Positions 54,022 through 64,000 of a stretch of DNA of 64,000 bases are shown here, piece by piece. This DNA comes from Fontibacillus panacisegetis (GTDB taxonomy: Bacteria > Bacillota > Bacilli > Paenibacillales > Paenibacillaceae): positions 1-64,000 of the forward strand of contig NZ_FNBG01000012.1 of assembly GCF_900102215.1 (NCBI RefSeq), written 5' to 3'. Position numbers and translations under genes: made by a program. Position 1 is the stretch's first letter. Every line of letters begins with the position of its first letter. The notes under the pieces are model-generated. The model made no database searches and was not told the DNA's origin. It saw only the letters and a list, made by a program, of their open reading frames with translations.

Positions 54022-54792
54022 GTGAAGCTAGGCGTTCTAGTTATTAGCCATGGTTCACCCGATCCTAATTGGGTGAACCTTGTTGATGATGCTATTCAAA
54101 TTGCAGCAACTGATCTGCCGGACGGCCTTCCGATCGTGGCCTCTTTTTTAGAGGTCGTCGAGGGGCGTTTTATTCAAGATGGAATCGATCAATTGGAGAA
54201 ACAAGGAGTAACGGAGCTTATCGTTATTCCTTTGTTCGTATCCTCAGGAAGTACTCATATAGACGAAATTGCATATGCGTTTGGTGTGAAGAACACGCCG
54301 GATAAGGAGACGGATCTTAAGCCTTTTCGCCTCCATTCCCACGTGTTCTTTGGCGATCCAATCGATGACGATCCGGTGATCGCCCAGATGATCTGGGACA
54401 AGGTGCAGGGACTGTCTCTTCAGCCAGAGCGTGAAGTGATTCTTTTGGTTGGTCATGGAAGTATTCATGATGGCTTCCGCCAACGCTGGGAACGAGGGAT
54501 TTCATCATTGTCTAGCCGGGTAGGCAAGCTTAGCGGACTAAAGGCCAGTGATTATGCGCTGTTAAATCCTGATAGTGTCAGGCAGAAAGTGACTAATTGG
54601 CAGGAACGAGGATATGATGTTATTATTGCTCCGCTTTTTTTGAGTGCAGGTTATTTTACAAAGAAAGCGATCCCTTCCAGGCTTGAAGGCTTGAACTATC
54701 GGTATACAGGTGAGGCTCTTTTGCCACATTCGCTGTTGCCTTACTGGATGTCTCAGCAAATATTGAATATAATGGGATCAATGAGATTATGA
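54022..54792 (+). CDS. CbiX/SirB-type sirohydrochlorin chelatase-like protein
   Basis: A 256-residue protein made of two CbiX-like halves. VLVISHGSPDPNW and VIPLFVSSGSTHIDEI are in the first half. LLVGHGSIHDGFRQRW and IIAPLFLSAGYFTKKAIP are in the second. The HG residues are those that coordinate the metal in cobalt/iron insertion into sirohydrochlorin. No siroheme or cobalamin genes are nearby, so the metal is unknown. GTG start two bases after the YerC-like stop. Confidence 0.88.
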   Translation: MKLGVLVISHGSPDPNWVNLVDDAIQIAATDLPDGLPIVASFLEVVEGRFIQDGIDQLEKQGVTELIVIPLFVSSGSTHIDEIAYAFGVKNTPDKETDLKPFRLHSHVFFGDPIDDDPVIAQMIWDKVQGLSLQPEREVILLVGHGSIHDGFRQRWERGISSLSSRVGKLSGLKASDYALLNPDSVRQKVTNWQERGYDVIIAPLFLSAGYFTKKAIPSRLEGLNYRYTGEALLPHSLLPYWMSQQILNIMGSMRL

Positions 54793-54811
54793 TAGCGGGT
54801 GGCGTTCAGAA

Positions 54812-55693
54812 ATGAAAAAAGCAAGGTTGATCTATAATCCAACCTCCGGTCGAGAGGAAATGAGAAGGTTGCTTCCGGATATATTGGAGCGTTTGGATCG
54901 TGCCGGCATTGAGACGTCCTGTCATGCTACCACTGGAGAAGGCGATGCTACGCGTGAAGCGTCAGAGGCCGTTGATCGTGGTTATGATATTATTATGGCG
55001 GCTGGCGGTGACGGTACCCTGAATGAAGTAATTAACGGGATGGCCGGAAAGAACGACTTGCCACCGTTAGGTATTTTTCCGCTTGGGACAACGAATGATT
55101 TCGCTCGTGCTATGGGAATTCCAAAGCGCTGGGAAGATTATTGCGATTTAGTGATCGAGAATAAGACTAGACCTATCGATATAGGCATAGCAAACGGACG
55201 CCATTTTATAAATATTGCAGGCGGTGGTTCCTTAACTGAGCTTACTTATGAGGTGCCGAGCAGGCTAAAGACCATGATCGGCCAGCTTGCCTACTATATG
55301 AAGGGCATTGAGAAAATGGCCAGCCTATCGCCGATCCGACTCGAAATTCGTGCTGAAGGACTTGATTTGATCGAAGGCGAATTCATGCTCTTCCTTATAG
55401 CAAACAGCAATTCGGTTGGAGGTTTTGAGAAGCTGGCCCCGGATGCAAGAATTGACGATGGCATGCTCGATGTAATTGCACTTAAGAAATGCAATCTGGC
55501 AGAGTTTATCCGCCTCGTAACGATGGCGCTTCGCGGCGACCATTTTAACGATCCACGTGTCGTCTATTTCAAAACTAGCAAAATGGAAGTCAGCTCACCA
55601 GACCACGTCCAGCTGAATCTCGACGGCGAGCTAGGCGGCGAACTGCCTGGCGTGTTCGAAATACTGCCGCAGCATTTGCGGATTTTTGTGTGA
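54812..55693 (+). CDS. dgkB: Diacylglycerol kinase (DgkB/YegS family)
   Basis: A 293-residue lipid kinase. RLIYNPTSGREEMRR and the nucleotide-binding AAGGDGTLNEVINGM define the DAGK catalytic domain. GIFPLGTTNDFARAMGIP and NIAGGGSLTELTYEVP follow, and NLDGELGGELP near the C-terminus is the second conserved lobe. It recycles diacylglycerol to phosphatidic acid at the membrane. Twenty bases separate it from the preceding gene. A repeat array follows. Confidence 0.9.
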   Translation: MKKARLIYNPTSGREEMRRLLPDILERLDRAGIETSCHATTGEGDATREASEAVDRGYDIIMAAGGDGTLNEVINGMAGKNDLPPLGIFPLGTTNDFARAMGIPKRWEDYCDLVIENKTRPIDIGIANGRHFINIAGGGSLTELTYEVPSRLKTMIGQLAYYMKGIEKMASLSPIRLEIRAEGLDLIEGEFMLFLIANSNSVGGFEKLAPDARIDDGMLDVIALKKCNLAEFIRLVTMALRGDHFNDPRVVYFKTSKMEVSSPDHVQLNLDGELGGELPGVFEILPQHLRIFV

Positions 55694-55781
55694 TGGCTTG
55701 ATGGATATGGGTTGATGGATGGATGCTGGATTGGCTGCTGCTTAGCGGCTGAGTAGATGGTGTAGTGCAGAGACTGAATTG

Positions 55782-56101
55782 CAGCAGGAGCTAATGTCCC
55801 GTAGTCAACAGGAGCGAATTCGTTGGATAGATAGTGCGTAGGGATGAATTGCTGCAAAAGCTAAAGCCAATGTCCGCAGTCCAACAGGGTGAATTCGAGG
55901 GATAGATAGTGCGGGAATGAATTAATGCAAAAGTGCAGTTTTTTGCGTCGGAATGAGCTGGGAATGATGATATTGCTGCAAAAACGCAGTTTTTTCGGAG
56001 TGTATCCTCGGCTGTAGGATGAAATGGTATAACATTGCTGCACATTTGCAGGCTTTTTCTAAAAGGACTGGCTTGTCTCGGTAAAAAATGCATTTTTGCA
56101 G
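55782..56101. repeat. Palindrome array locus 3, with a 70-bp tandem duplication
   Basis: Units related to CTGCA-N4-TGCAG start at about 55782 (degenerate), 55852 (half unit), 55925, 55976, 56038 and 56088; spacings are 70, 73, 51, 62 and 50 bp. Two tandem copies containing GGATAGATAGTGCG fill the first part. The last four units are followed by GTTTTTT or GGCTTTTT. Confidence 0.8.
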
Positions 56102-56242
56102 GCTTTTTGCTGGATAGTAGCTAAATACATGTGATCATAGAATATCCCCTGTCATCATGGCGGGGGTTTTGTGCGGATATGGTAAAATAGAGGCTAAAAG
56201 TGCAGGAAGAAGTAATTAAAAGGAAATGAGTGAAGTAATCGG

Positions 56243-57871
56243 ATGAAAAAGCAGCAGGCAGCACGGACAAACGGAAAAAGCGCCGAAGCTAGCAGGAACA
56301 ATCGCAATCCTAGAAACAGTATGAAAGCTGGAAATAAAAACAGAAGACATGATTCGGTGCAGATCGAGAAGGACATTCCGGGTGTGCCTGTTGCGAAAAA
56401 TGATGAGGTTATCATCGATATCATTGGCATGAATCACGATGGGGAAGGCGTGGGCAGAGCAGAGGGGTATACGCTTTTTGTGCAAGGTGCGCTTCCTGGT
56501 GAGAAAGTAAGTGTAAAGGTACTCAAAACCAAAAAGCAATACGGCTATGCCAAGCTGTTGAACGTGTTGAAAGCGAGTCCTGATCGGACTGCTGCTCCAT
56601 GTCCTATTTATGATAAATGCGGCGGGTGCCAGCTTCAGCATCTTAGCTATGAGGGCCAGCTTGCGTGGAAAAGACAGCATGTCGTGGACGCGCTGGAGCG
56701 GATTGGGAAGCTGAATGTAGCGAGCTCTATGGGGGAAAATCATACGAGTGAATTGGAGACGGTACAAGCTGCACACAATGCAGGGAATTCAGAGGCTGGT
56801 AATCATGGCGGTAATAAAGCCTCAAGTGCAAGTCTGCATGAGATTACAGTGCTCCCTACACTTGGGATGGCGGAGCCTTGGCGTTACCGCAACAAAGCAC
56901 AAGTACCGATTGGAGTTACGGATGGCGGCTTGGTCGGAGGATTTTATGCGCGCAGCAGCCATCGTATCATCGACATGGAGACTTGTCTCATCCAGCATGA
57001 CAAGAACAATGAAGTCGTTGCCCGCGTCAAGGCGATAGCTCGCCGCTTCGGCATCAGCGCCTATAACGAGGAGACAGGCGGCGGCCTGCTTCGCCACGTT
57101 GTGGTCAAGGTCGGCTTCCGCACCGGAGAAATGATGCTTGTCCTAGTTACGAACGGCGAAGAAATCCATCACGTTGAAGAATGGATCGCCGCGATCCGCG
57201 ACGAGCTGCCTTCCGTGGTCAGCATCTGCCAAAACGTGAACACTCGCAAAACGAATGTCATTTTTGGCGATGTAACCCGTGTTCTGTGGGGAAGTGAAGT
57301 CATATACGACTATATCGGAGACGTTAAATTTGCCATTTCCGCACGCTCCTTTTATCAGGTGAACCCAGTGCAGACCGAGGTGCTGTACGGGAAAACCGTT
57401 GAATATGCTGGACTTACAGGCAACGAGACCGTTATTGACGCATACTGCGGGATCGGTACGATTTCACTCTTTTTGGCTCAGCACGCTAAAGAGGTTTACG
57501 GTGTCGAGATTGTTAAAGAAGCGATTGAGGACGCTCGAGTGAATGCCCGGTTAAACGGGATGGAGCATGTAACATTTGAAGTGGGCGCATCAGAGGATGT
57601 CATCCCACGCTGGAAGGAAGAAGGCATCGAAGCCGACGTCATCGTCGTCGATCCTCCGCGCAAGGGTTGCGACCCGCGACTGTTGGAGACGATTCTGGAA
57701 ATGAAGCCAGAGCGGGTTGTATATGTGAGCTGTAATCCGTCTACGCTGGCGAGGGATTTACGTGTGCTGGAGGACGGCGGGTATCGCACGGTGGAGGTGC
57801 AGCCGGTGGATATGTTCCCGCATACGGTGCATGTGGAGGTCGTAATAGGAATGCAACGAATAGATACGTAG
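56243..57871 (+). CDS. 23S rRNA (uracil-C5)-methyltransferase, RlmD/RlmCD type
   Basis: A 542-residue class I methyltransferase. A very basic N-terminus (about 50 residues) precedes a TRAM domain. The iron-sulfur cluster motif is CPIYDKCGGCQLQHL. The C-terminal SAM domain has VIDAYCGIGTISLFLA and the catalytic Cys in YVSCNPSTLARD. It methylates uracils such as 1939 and/or 747 in 23S rRNA. Residues about 160-195 are a low-complexity Asn/Ser/Gly insertion not usual in the family. A hairpin terminator lies at 58064. Confidence 0.93.
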   Translation: MKKQQAARTNGKSAEASRNNRNPRNSMKAGNKNRRHDSVQIEKDIPGVPVAKNDEVIIDIIGMNHDGEGVGRAEGYTLFVQGALPGEKVSVKVLKTKKQYGYAKLLNVLKASPDRTAAPCPIYDKCGGCQLQHLSYEGQLAWKRQHVVDALERIGKLNVASSMGENHTSELETVQAAHNAGNSEAGNHGGNKASSASLHEITVLPTLGMAEPWRYRNKAQVPIGVTDGGLVGGFYARSSHRIIDMETCLIQHDKNNEVVARVKAIARRFGISAYNEETGGGLLRHVVVKVGFRTGEMMLVLVTNGEEIHHVEEWIAAIRDELPSVVSICQNVNTRKTNVIFGDVTRVLWGSEVIYDYIGDVKFAISARSFYQVNPVQTEVLYGKTVEYAGLTGNETVIDAYCGIGTISLFLAQHAKEVYGVEIVKEAIEDARVNARLNGMEHVTFEVGASEDVIPRWKEEGIEADVIVVDPPRKGCDPRLLETILEMKPERVVYVSCNPSTLARDLRVLEDGGYRTVEVQPVDMFPHTVHVEVVIGMQRIDT

Positions 57872-58303
57872 AAATCCTTTGTTTTCAACACTATGCGCCG
57901 TTTACGACCTTTACGAAGGATGGCGCTGATTTCAAAAATAAGGTGCTGAAGGAAACAATTGAAGTTTCGGTCGTGCTGGACCTTGGTTTTGACGTCGAGT
58001 GTGTAGACAGGTCAGAGGATAGCAAATGAGAGAGTAATAAATTCATTTATAGGAAATTTTGATGAGAGCGTCCTTGGATAGCTCTCTTTTTTAGACCGAA
58101 ATTATTAAGGTGAAATTTGGAGGAAATGGTTCTCTTAGAAGGATTTATAGGTCTTGAAGTCGAAAAAAAGTAACAGGATTCAGAAAAGGTAATTGAGTAA
58201 TTTGGAAATTATATGTATTTATTGACTTTGAGGTTAGATATAGCGAAGGTGGGTCTTGTAATGAAATCTACTGACGTTAAGCATTCAATAGCGGGGTTTT
58301 ACA
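57872..58303. other. Degenerate intergenic stretch after rlmD
   Basis: A stop-free frame of about 45 codons (57890-58029) continues from an out-of-frame overlap with the end of the methyltransferase gene (for example TTFTKDGADFKNKVL, ending RSEDSK). It looks coding-like but has no start. It is followed by a terminator and A+T-rich sequence. Probably a gene remnant of unknown family. Confidence 0.4.
58064..58092 (+). terminator. Intrinsic terminator
   Basis: GAGAGC (58064-58069) pairs with GCTCTC (58081-58086), followed by six T. Confidence 0.7.
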
Positions 58304-58422
58304 TGCAGTAATGGTGCATTTTTTGTTACTGATGATAGGAATTTAAAAGAGAGGGCTTCATTGATATATAGGCATTAGGGATTGACACACAAGTCCCATC
58401 ACCGATCCAGTTAATAGAATAA
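58304..58422 (+). pseudogene. Possible PIN-domain protein remnant
   Basis: A plus-strand frame reads CSNGAFFVTDDRNLKERASL, then meets a stop. A neighbouring frame continues ALGIDTQVPSPIQLIE and a stop. The TDDRNLKERA pattern and the closing strand resemble the C-terminal third of PIN-domain toxins. The evidence is short and frameshifted. Confidence 0.3.
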
Positions 58423-58469
58423 CTGAAAAATTAGGATTTATTTTCATGAAACCTCCAATTTGTACCATT

Positions 58470-58585
58470 TATTTTTTTAAATTCGGCTGTAAACGTGCGT
58501 CGTTGTTGTTTAGGCATTGTAGAGTGATCCGCTCCTTAACTTGATAGGTTTATTCTACAAGCCCCTATTTTTTTCTGTCCAACTT
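58470..58585 (-). mobile_element. IS3-family left-end remnant
   Basis: On the minus strand, a short terminal-like sequence (TTGGACAGAAAAAAATAGGGG) precedes AAGGAG and an ATG (58517) starting MPKQQRRTFTAEFKK. This is the typical OrfA N-terminus of IS3/IS150-type elements. The frame then runs into unrelated sequence, so only the first 15 or so codons remain. Confidence 0.72.
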
Positions 58586-58708
58586 AGTGTAGCCGATCCA
58601 TAGTCCTTTTTTGTATGGAATTAAGTTGCTCAAAGTAGAAGCTTGCGCGTTTTCGTTGTATGATTTACGTATTATAGTAGTTTACAAGTATTATTCGAAT
58701 TTCCAAGG

Positions 58709-58908
58709 GTGATTTCTATTAAAATTTTCATCGAAGTAATAGACCATGCAGAAGAAGAGGAAATCCGTATCAGATGTCACCAAATAGACGACGACATACA
58801 TAAGCTCATCAATAAAATAAAAAACGAAACGCTCATAATACTTGGTTATCATGAGGATAAAATCAGCCGCATCAAACTTAGTGATATTTATTATTTTGAA
58901 GCTGTTAT
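58709..58908 (+). pseudogene. Truncated LytTR-type regulator gene
   Basis: The frame reads IKIFIEVIDHAEEEEIRIRC, then ETLIILGYHEDKISRIKLSD and IYYFEAV, which is the start of small LytTR DNA-binding regulators (usually about 150 residues). After FEAV it runs into transposase sequence and stops at 58933. The codon after AAGGGTGATTTCT is ATT where family members have ATG, so the start may be mutated too; GTG at 58709 is the only alternative. Confidence 0.7.
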
Positions 58909-59056
58909 TTGGCGTCCACCACTGCTTTCTTGAGCAGATTGTGGGCAAGCAAAAGCCATCCGACCTCCAAGATTTACTTTTGGTAAGCCTCAAAGTAGAG
59001 AGCTTTTGAAGCCACGGTTGCTCTTCATATCGCCAAACACAGGCCCCGGCTCAATC
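58906..59056 (-). mobile_element. IS1182-like transposase 3'-end remnant
   Basis: Minus-strand frames spell the conserved C-terminus of IS1182-type DDE transposases: PVFGDMKSNRGF, a stop-interrupted GLPKVNL, then after a frameshift WLLLAHNLLKKAVVDAK and TAA at 58906. It abuts the truncated LytTR gene on one side and the response-regulator stop codon on the other. Confidence 0.78.
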
Positions 59057-59837
59057 ATCCGCCAGGGTAACCCTTCTTATAATCCAGCGGAGATAGGCCG
59101 ACCCTATTTTTGAAGACGCGGCTGAAATAATACTGGCTCTTATACCCCACCTTGATAGCCAAATTTCCGATTTTGATATTTGAAGTTACATCGTCCAGAA
59201 TTTCCTTTGCTTTGGCGATCCTTAGCTCTGTCACATAATCTAAGAATGATAGGCCAATCTCCTGCTTCATCCGCTTACTAAGATAGGTAGGGTTAATATG
59301 GAATAAGGAGGCTACACGGCTGATGGAGAGCTCTGGGTCCTGATAGTGATCATTAATATATTCCGTTACCTTATTTACGAGCACTGTTCCATCCCCTGTG
59401 AAAGTTGGCTGCTCTAGTTCCTTCGTTTCTCTCCTTGAATGACGCCGCTCAGGATATTTCATTTGCAAGTGCTCATCCAAGCGAAACAACAGCTTGTTCA
59501 GATCACTCTTTGGCACGGGCTTCAACACATAGTCGAACGCTTGCAGTTGTACCGCTTGGCGTGCATATTCGAAGTTATCATATCCACTGACAATAACAAC
59601 AACTGACGAATATCGCTCTTTCATGAGACTGATCATATCTAGTCCATTCATGTTCGGCATATTAATATCCACTAAACAAACATCTGCTTGAGCGTTCTCT
59701 AGCTGTTGCAGCGCTTCACCTGCACTTTTAGCCTCCCCTATCACTTCAAAGGGATAAGAACTTTCCTCGATATATTGTTTTAACCCCCTGCGAATGATCT
59801 TCTCATCATCGACGATTACGATCTTCCACATCCTCAT
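59055..59837 (-). CDS. AraC-type response regulator (YesN-like)
   Basis: A 260-residue regulator. The receiver domain (about 1-120) has VDDEKIIRRGL, the phospho-acceptor Asp in CLVDINMPNMNGLD and the switch lysine in DYVLKPV. The C-terminal AraC/XylS DNA-binding domain (about 160-258) has ISRVASLFHINPTYLSKRM and KVGYKSQYYFSRVFKNRVG. It overlaps the upstream sensor kinase gene by 32 bases. The C-terminal end is flush with an IS remnant (KKGYPGG, stop). Confidence 0.95.
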   Translation of the reverse strand: MRMWKIVIVDDEKIIRRGLKQYIEESSYPFEVIGEAKSAGEALQQLENAQADVCLVDINMPNMNGLDMISLMKERYSSVVVIVSGYDNFEYARQAVQLQAFDYVLKPVPKSDLNKLLFRLDEHLQMKYPERRHSRRETKELEQPTFTGDGTVLVNKVTEYINDHYQDPELSISRVASLFHINPTYLSKRMKQEIGLSFLDYVTELRIAKAKEILDDVTSNIKIGNLAIKVGYKSQYYFSRVFKNRVGLSPLDYKKGYPGG

Positions 59838-61437
59838 CCCGCTCCCATTCCAAAGGTATTCTGATCATCATCTTCGTAATGCCCCCGCTGCTGCTAACCG
59901 TTAGCCCATACGCTGCGCCAAACGCTAACCGAATCCGATGATTGACACTATACAATCCAAATCCTGTGGCAGAACTGTCATAATTGTCCTCTACCAGCGC
60001 TTGATTGATCTGAGTTAGCTTTTGCTCTGGAATCATGACCCCATTATTTTCAACCTTAATGACAACATTCTGATCCTTCTTATAAGCAAAAATAGAAATC
60101 GTACACTTCTGATCCCCTAAAGGCTTGATCCCATGATAAATCGCATTCTCCACCAGCGGCTGCAACATAAATCGAATAATGTTTCGCTGAAGCAATTCTT
60201 CATCATAATGGAGTTGATAATCAAGAATCTCCTCATATCGCACACATTGAATATGAAGGTAGCTCTCCACATGATATAATTCCTGCTCTAACGGAATATA
60301 AGGGCTTCCAACACCTAGACCGAGTCTGAAATAAGTGCTTAATGCCTCGACCATTTCCACTACATTGTCCGCGCCATAATCAGCTGCCATCCATTGAATC
60401 GTGTCCAAAGTATTGTACAAGAAGTGAGGTTTGATCTGCTCATGTACAAGTTTAAGCTCGCTCTCTTTCTTCTCCTGCTCTGAACGATATAACTGAACAA
60501 GCATCTCGTTGAAGCTGCGCCCTAGATCTCCAATTTCATCATTGCGCGATTCGTCAGCTCGGATGTATTGGTCACCTTTTTGTACATTCTTCATCACTTG
60601 CCGCAAAGATTGAATTGGCCGAATAATTGATGATGCGAGCAGCGTCAGCAGAACAATAAATACGCCGCCAATCAGAATGCCGACCAGCAACGCTGTTCGT
60701 TGGGTCTTCATAACCGCAAGTGAAAGCTCTGAATTCGGCACTTCAAGCACCAGCTTCCAGCCTTGGACACTATTAATCGTAGCCTCAAATAAGCTGACAT
60801 CTTGATTTGTCTGGTGCTTGCTCGTCTTTACATCACCAGCTTGTGCGTTGGCGACAATAAGCTGCCCCGATCGATCATACAACGAGATGTCCTGAGCAAT
60901 CTCCTTCATTTTCTCGATAGAGACTGCAGCAGCAATGTAGACAACCTCCTCATTCACAACCGGATTCACCCGATATAAAATGACTACGATCTCTGCACCG
61001 TTAGCCTTCGAGACAATCGGATTACTTACTACATATTGAGCGTTGGATTCGATCAAATGCTGATAGTAGGGCCGGATCAGAATGGAGAAGGGTCGATCCT
61101 CTTGAGACCAGGAATTGGCTTGTAAGTCAACAACACGGATCGATTCATACTCTTCTTCCATTTTTGTCTCAAACTTACGGGTCTCCTGAAGCAGCTCAGC
61201 CCGCGTCCACCTGTGATCAGAAGCTAATGAAGCAAGCATATCGATCTCGCCAATGCGCTGATTGAACCAATAATCAATTTGCTGGCTCCGTGCATTCACA
61301 ACCTGTTGAGTTAAGCTTCTATTTAATGGAACAACTGTATGATTCATTTCCATGTAAATCGCAACAAGCAGTGCAAGGAACAGCAGTGTAAAGCATCCTC
61401 CTGCATATAATGCTATCTTTTTTTGTATGGAAATCAT
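59806..61437 (-). CDS. Sensor histidine kinase (YesM-like)
   Basis: A 543-residue membrane kinase. There are membrane segments at about 8-30 and 235-260. Between them lies an extracellular Cache-like sensor (YYQHLIESNAQYVVSNPIVS, VVILYRVNPV). A HAMP linker is at about 260-315. The phosphorylation motif is VHEQIKPHFLYNTLDTIQ; the ATPase part is in LQPLVENAIYHGIKPLG and ATGFGLYSVNHRI. It pairs with the AraC-type regulator. The divergent flavocytochrome-type reductase gene at 61669 is the obvious candidate target, since its substrate could be the sensed ligand. Confidence 0.94.
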   Translation of the reverse strand: MISIQKKIALYAGGCFTLLFLALLVAIYMEMNHTVVPLNRSLTQQVVNARSQQIDYWFNQRIGEIDMLASLASDHRWTRAELLQETRKFETKMEEEYESIRVVDLQANSWSQEDRPFSILIRPYYQHLIESNAQYVVSNPIVSKANGAEIVVILYRVNPVVNEEVVYIAAAVSIEKMKEIAQDISLYDRSGQLIVANAQAGDVKTSKHQTNQDVSLFEATINSVQGWKLVLEVPNSELSLAVMKTQRTALLVGILIGGVFIVLLTLLASSIIRPIQSLRQVMKNVQKGDQYIRADESRNDEIGDLGRSFNEMLVQLYRSEQEKKESELKLVHEQIKPHFLYNTLDTIQWMAADYGADNVVEMVEALSTYFRLGLGVGSPYIPLEQELYHVESYLHIQCVRYEEILDYQLHYDEELLQRNIIRFMLQPLVENAIYHGIKPLGDQKCTISIFAYKKDQNVVIKVENNGVMIPEQKLTQINQALVEDNYDSSATGFGLYSVNHRIRLAFGAAYGLTVSSSGGITKMMIRIPLEWERDEDVEDRNRR

Positions 61438-61545
61438 CGCTCGTTCTAACCTCCCCTAAACACCACAGCCTTTGCATAAAGCCCGAAAAAGACAAAAAAA
61501 AACTAGAATGTGCAAATACATATGTCTTCATCAACTTTATAATAG

Positions 61546-63462
<1,917 letters not shown>

Positions 63463-63476
63463 ACTAATCAACAAAC

Positions 63477-63515
63477 AAGAGATGATTCCTGTATTGAACA
63501 GGGGTCATCTTTTCT
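63477..63515 (+). terminator. Terminator of the reductase gene
   Basis: AAGAGATGA-CCTGT pairs with ACAGG-TCATCTTTT and ends in T-rich sequence, 15 bp after the stop. Confidence 0.75.
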
Positions 63516-63544
63516 AGCTCTTTTTCCCGCAACTTGATTTTGCC

Positions 63545-63721
63545 TTACAGATAACCAGGCAATTTGGTATCTTTATTTCCTTTTGCCGAATTAACCTGGG
63601 CTTGTGTCAGAAAAATACTGTCCCTTAAATCGGCTCCGGACACATCCGCATCCCTAAAGTCAGCACCGATAAAATCAGCTCTTCTTAAGTTCGCGGGATC
63701 GAATCTATCCCCGGACGTCAT
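63545..63721 (-). pseudogene. C-terminal fragment of a pentapeptide-repeat protein
   Basis: The minus strand encodes FDPANLRRADFIGADFRDAD, then SGADLRDSIFLTQAQVNSAK and KDTKLPGYL with a stop at 63545. These are A(D/N)LxxADFxGADF pentapeptides with the closing FLTQAQVNSAKGNxxTKLP typical of larger (about 200-280 residue) proteins. Only about 58 residues remain after the ATG at 63721, with no ribosome binding site. Confidence 0.72.
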
Positions 63722-64000
63722 TATCGCCGATCCAGAATAACACGACGATACCTCCTAAGATACCGCCCTATCCTTAAAAAAGGGCGACTTTAATACACCC
63801 TCCTAATTTCCAATTTTGAAAAAGGAAAACGGCGGTTTTGATTGTTATTTCAAAACCGCCGCATGGCCACATTGGGGCTGTGTAGGATGGATTCTGTATT
63901 TTCAAGGTCCAAAGCGCCTTTCGGGACGATTGCGAATCACTTGAACCCAATCACGCAGATGTTTTTTGATTTTGAATCAAGTCATATCATCCCGAAGCGC
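63722..64000. other. Fragmentary region at the window end
   Basis: Contains a perfect 10-bp hairpin GGCGGTTTTG (63831-63840) / CAAAACCGCC (63851-63860). Beyond it a minus-strand piece reads KKHLRDWVQVIRNRPERRF before a stop at 63902, and is closed upstream by another stop after about 25 codons. This looks like a gene remnant, possibly a transposase end, but I cannot assign a family. Confidence 0.45.

Overview
The window looks like a chromosomal segment of a low-to-mid G+C, endospore-forming Gram-positive bacterium, most probably Paenibacillus. Supporting signs are the Bacillus-type purine operon order (purE-K-B-C-S-Q-L-F-M-N-H-D) behind a guanine riboswitch and PurR boxes, the strong AGGAGG-type ribosome binding sites with frequent GTG/TTG starts, the SdpR/SdpI, YtrA, YerB, YerC and YqfQ-type proteins, and abundant small palindromic intergenic repeats. 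The genus is inferred from content, not from a database match.

Layout. 0-5 kb: a membrane GGDEF/EAL protein, a GNAT acetyltransferase and a chemotaxis transducer. 5-13 kb: a Fur-box flavodoxin gene broken by an in-frame stop, a TetR/SDR pair with three matching operators, a nucleotidyltransferase-fold protein, a bicupin oxalate-decarboxylase-like protein with an altered lid, an SdpR/SdpI-like pair, an MBL hydrolase, a CHRD pseudogene and an XRE regulator. 13-18 kb: a secreted beta-propeller protein behind a cyclic-di-GMP-I riboswitch. Next comes a probably acquired insert carrying a TrmH-family RNA methyltransferase with a leader peptide and alternative hairpins, flanked by a duplicated 3' end of the mercaptopyruvate sulfurtransferase gene. 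18-23 kb: a beta/gamma-crystallin-like protein, unknown proteins, topB, a DUF1294 protein and a universal stress protein.

23-38 kb is the de novo purine pathway from PRPP to IMP, co-oriented. It is interrupted between purF and purM by palindrome repeats and a roughly 165-bp structured element bounded by 16-bp direct repeats. A terminator and two repeat arrays lie between purH and purD. 38-45 kb: a ring-cleaving dioxygenase, threonine dehydratase, a DnaA-box cluster, and a YtrA-type ABC operon whose promoter carries a perfect inverted repeat. 45-58 kb: a methyltransferase, two hydrolase/dioxygenase genes, a YerB-like lipoprotein, a Pit phosphate transporter with its DUF47 partner, CorA, YqfQ-like and YerC proteins, a sirohydrochlorin chelatase-like protein, a lipid kinase and an RlmD-type rRNA methyltransferase.

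58-59 kb is a graveyard of IS3- and IS1182-like remnants that truncate a LytTR-type gene. 59-63.5 kb has a YesM/YesN-type two-component system divergent from a lipoprotein flavocytochrome-type reductase. The last 0.5 kb holds gene fragments only.

The most unusual signals are: (1) families of short palindromes spaced by about 51, 61 or 72 bp, roughly whole helical turns, at four loci; (2) the structured insert in the purine operon; (3) the leader-peptide/attenuator in front of the methyltransferase; (4) the DnaA-box cluster far from any visible replication gene; (5) the riboswitch whose terminator competes with the aptamer stem. No tRNA, rRNA, CRISPR array or intact mobile element was seen.
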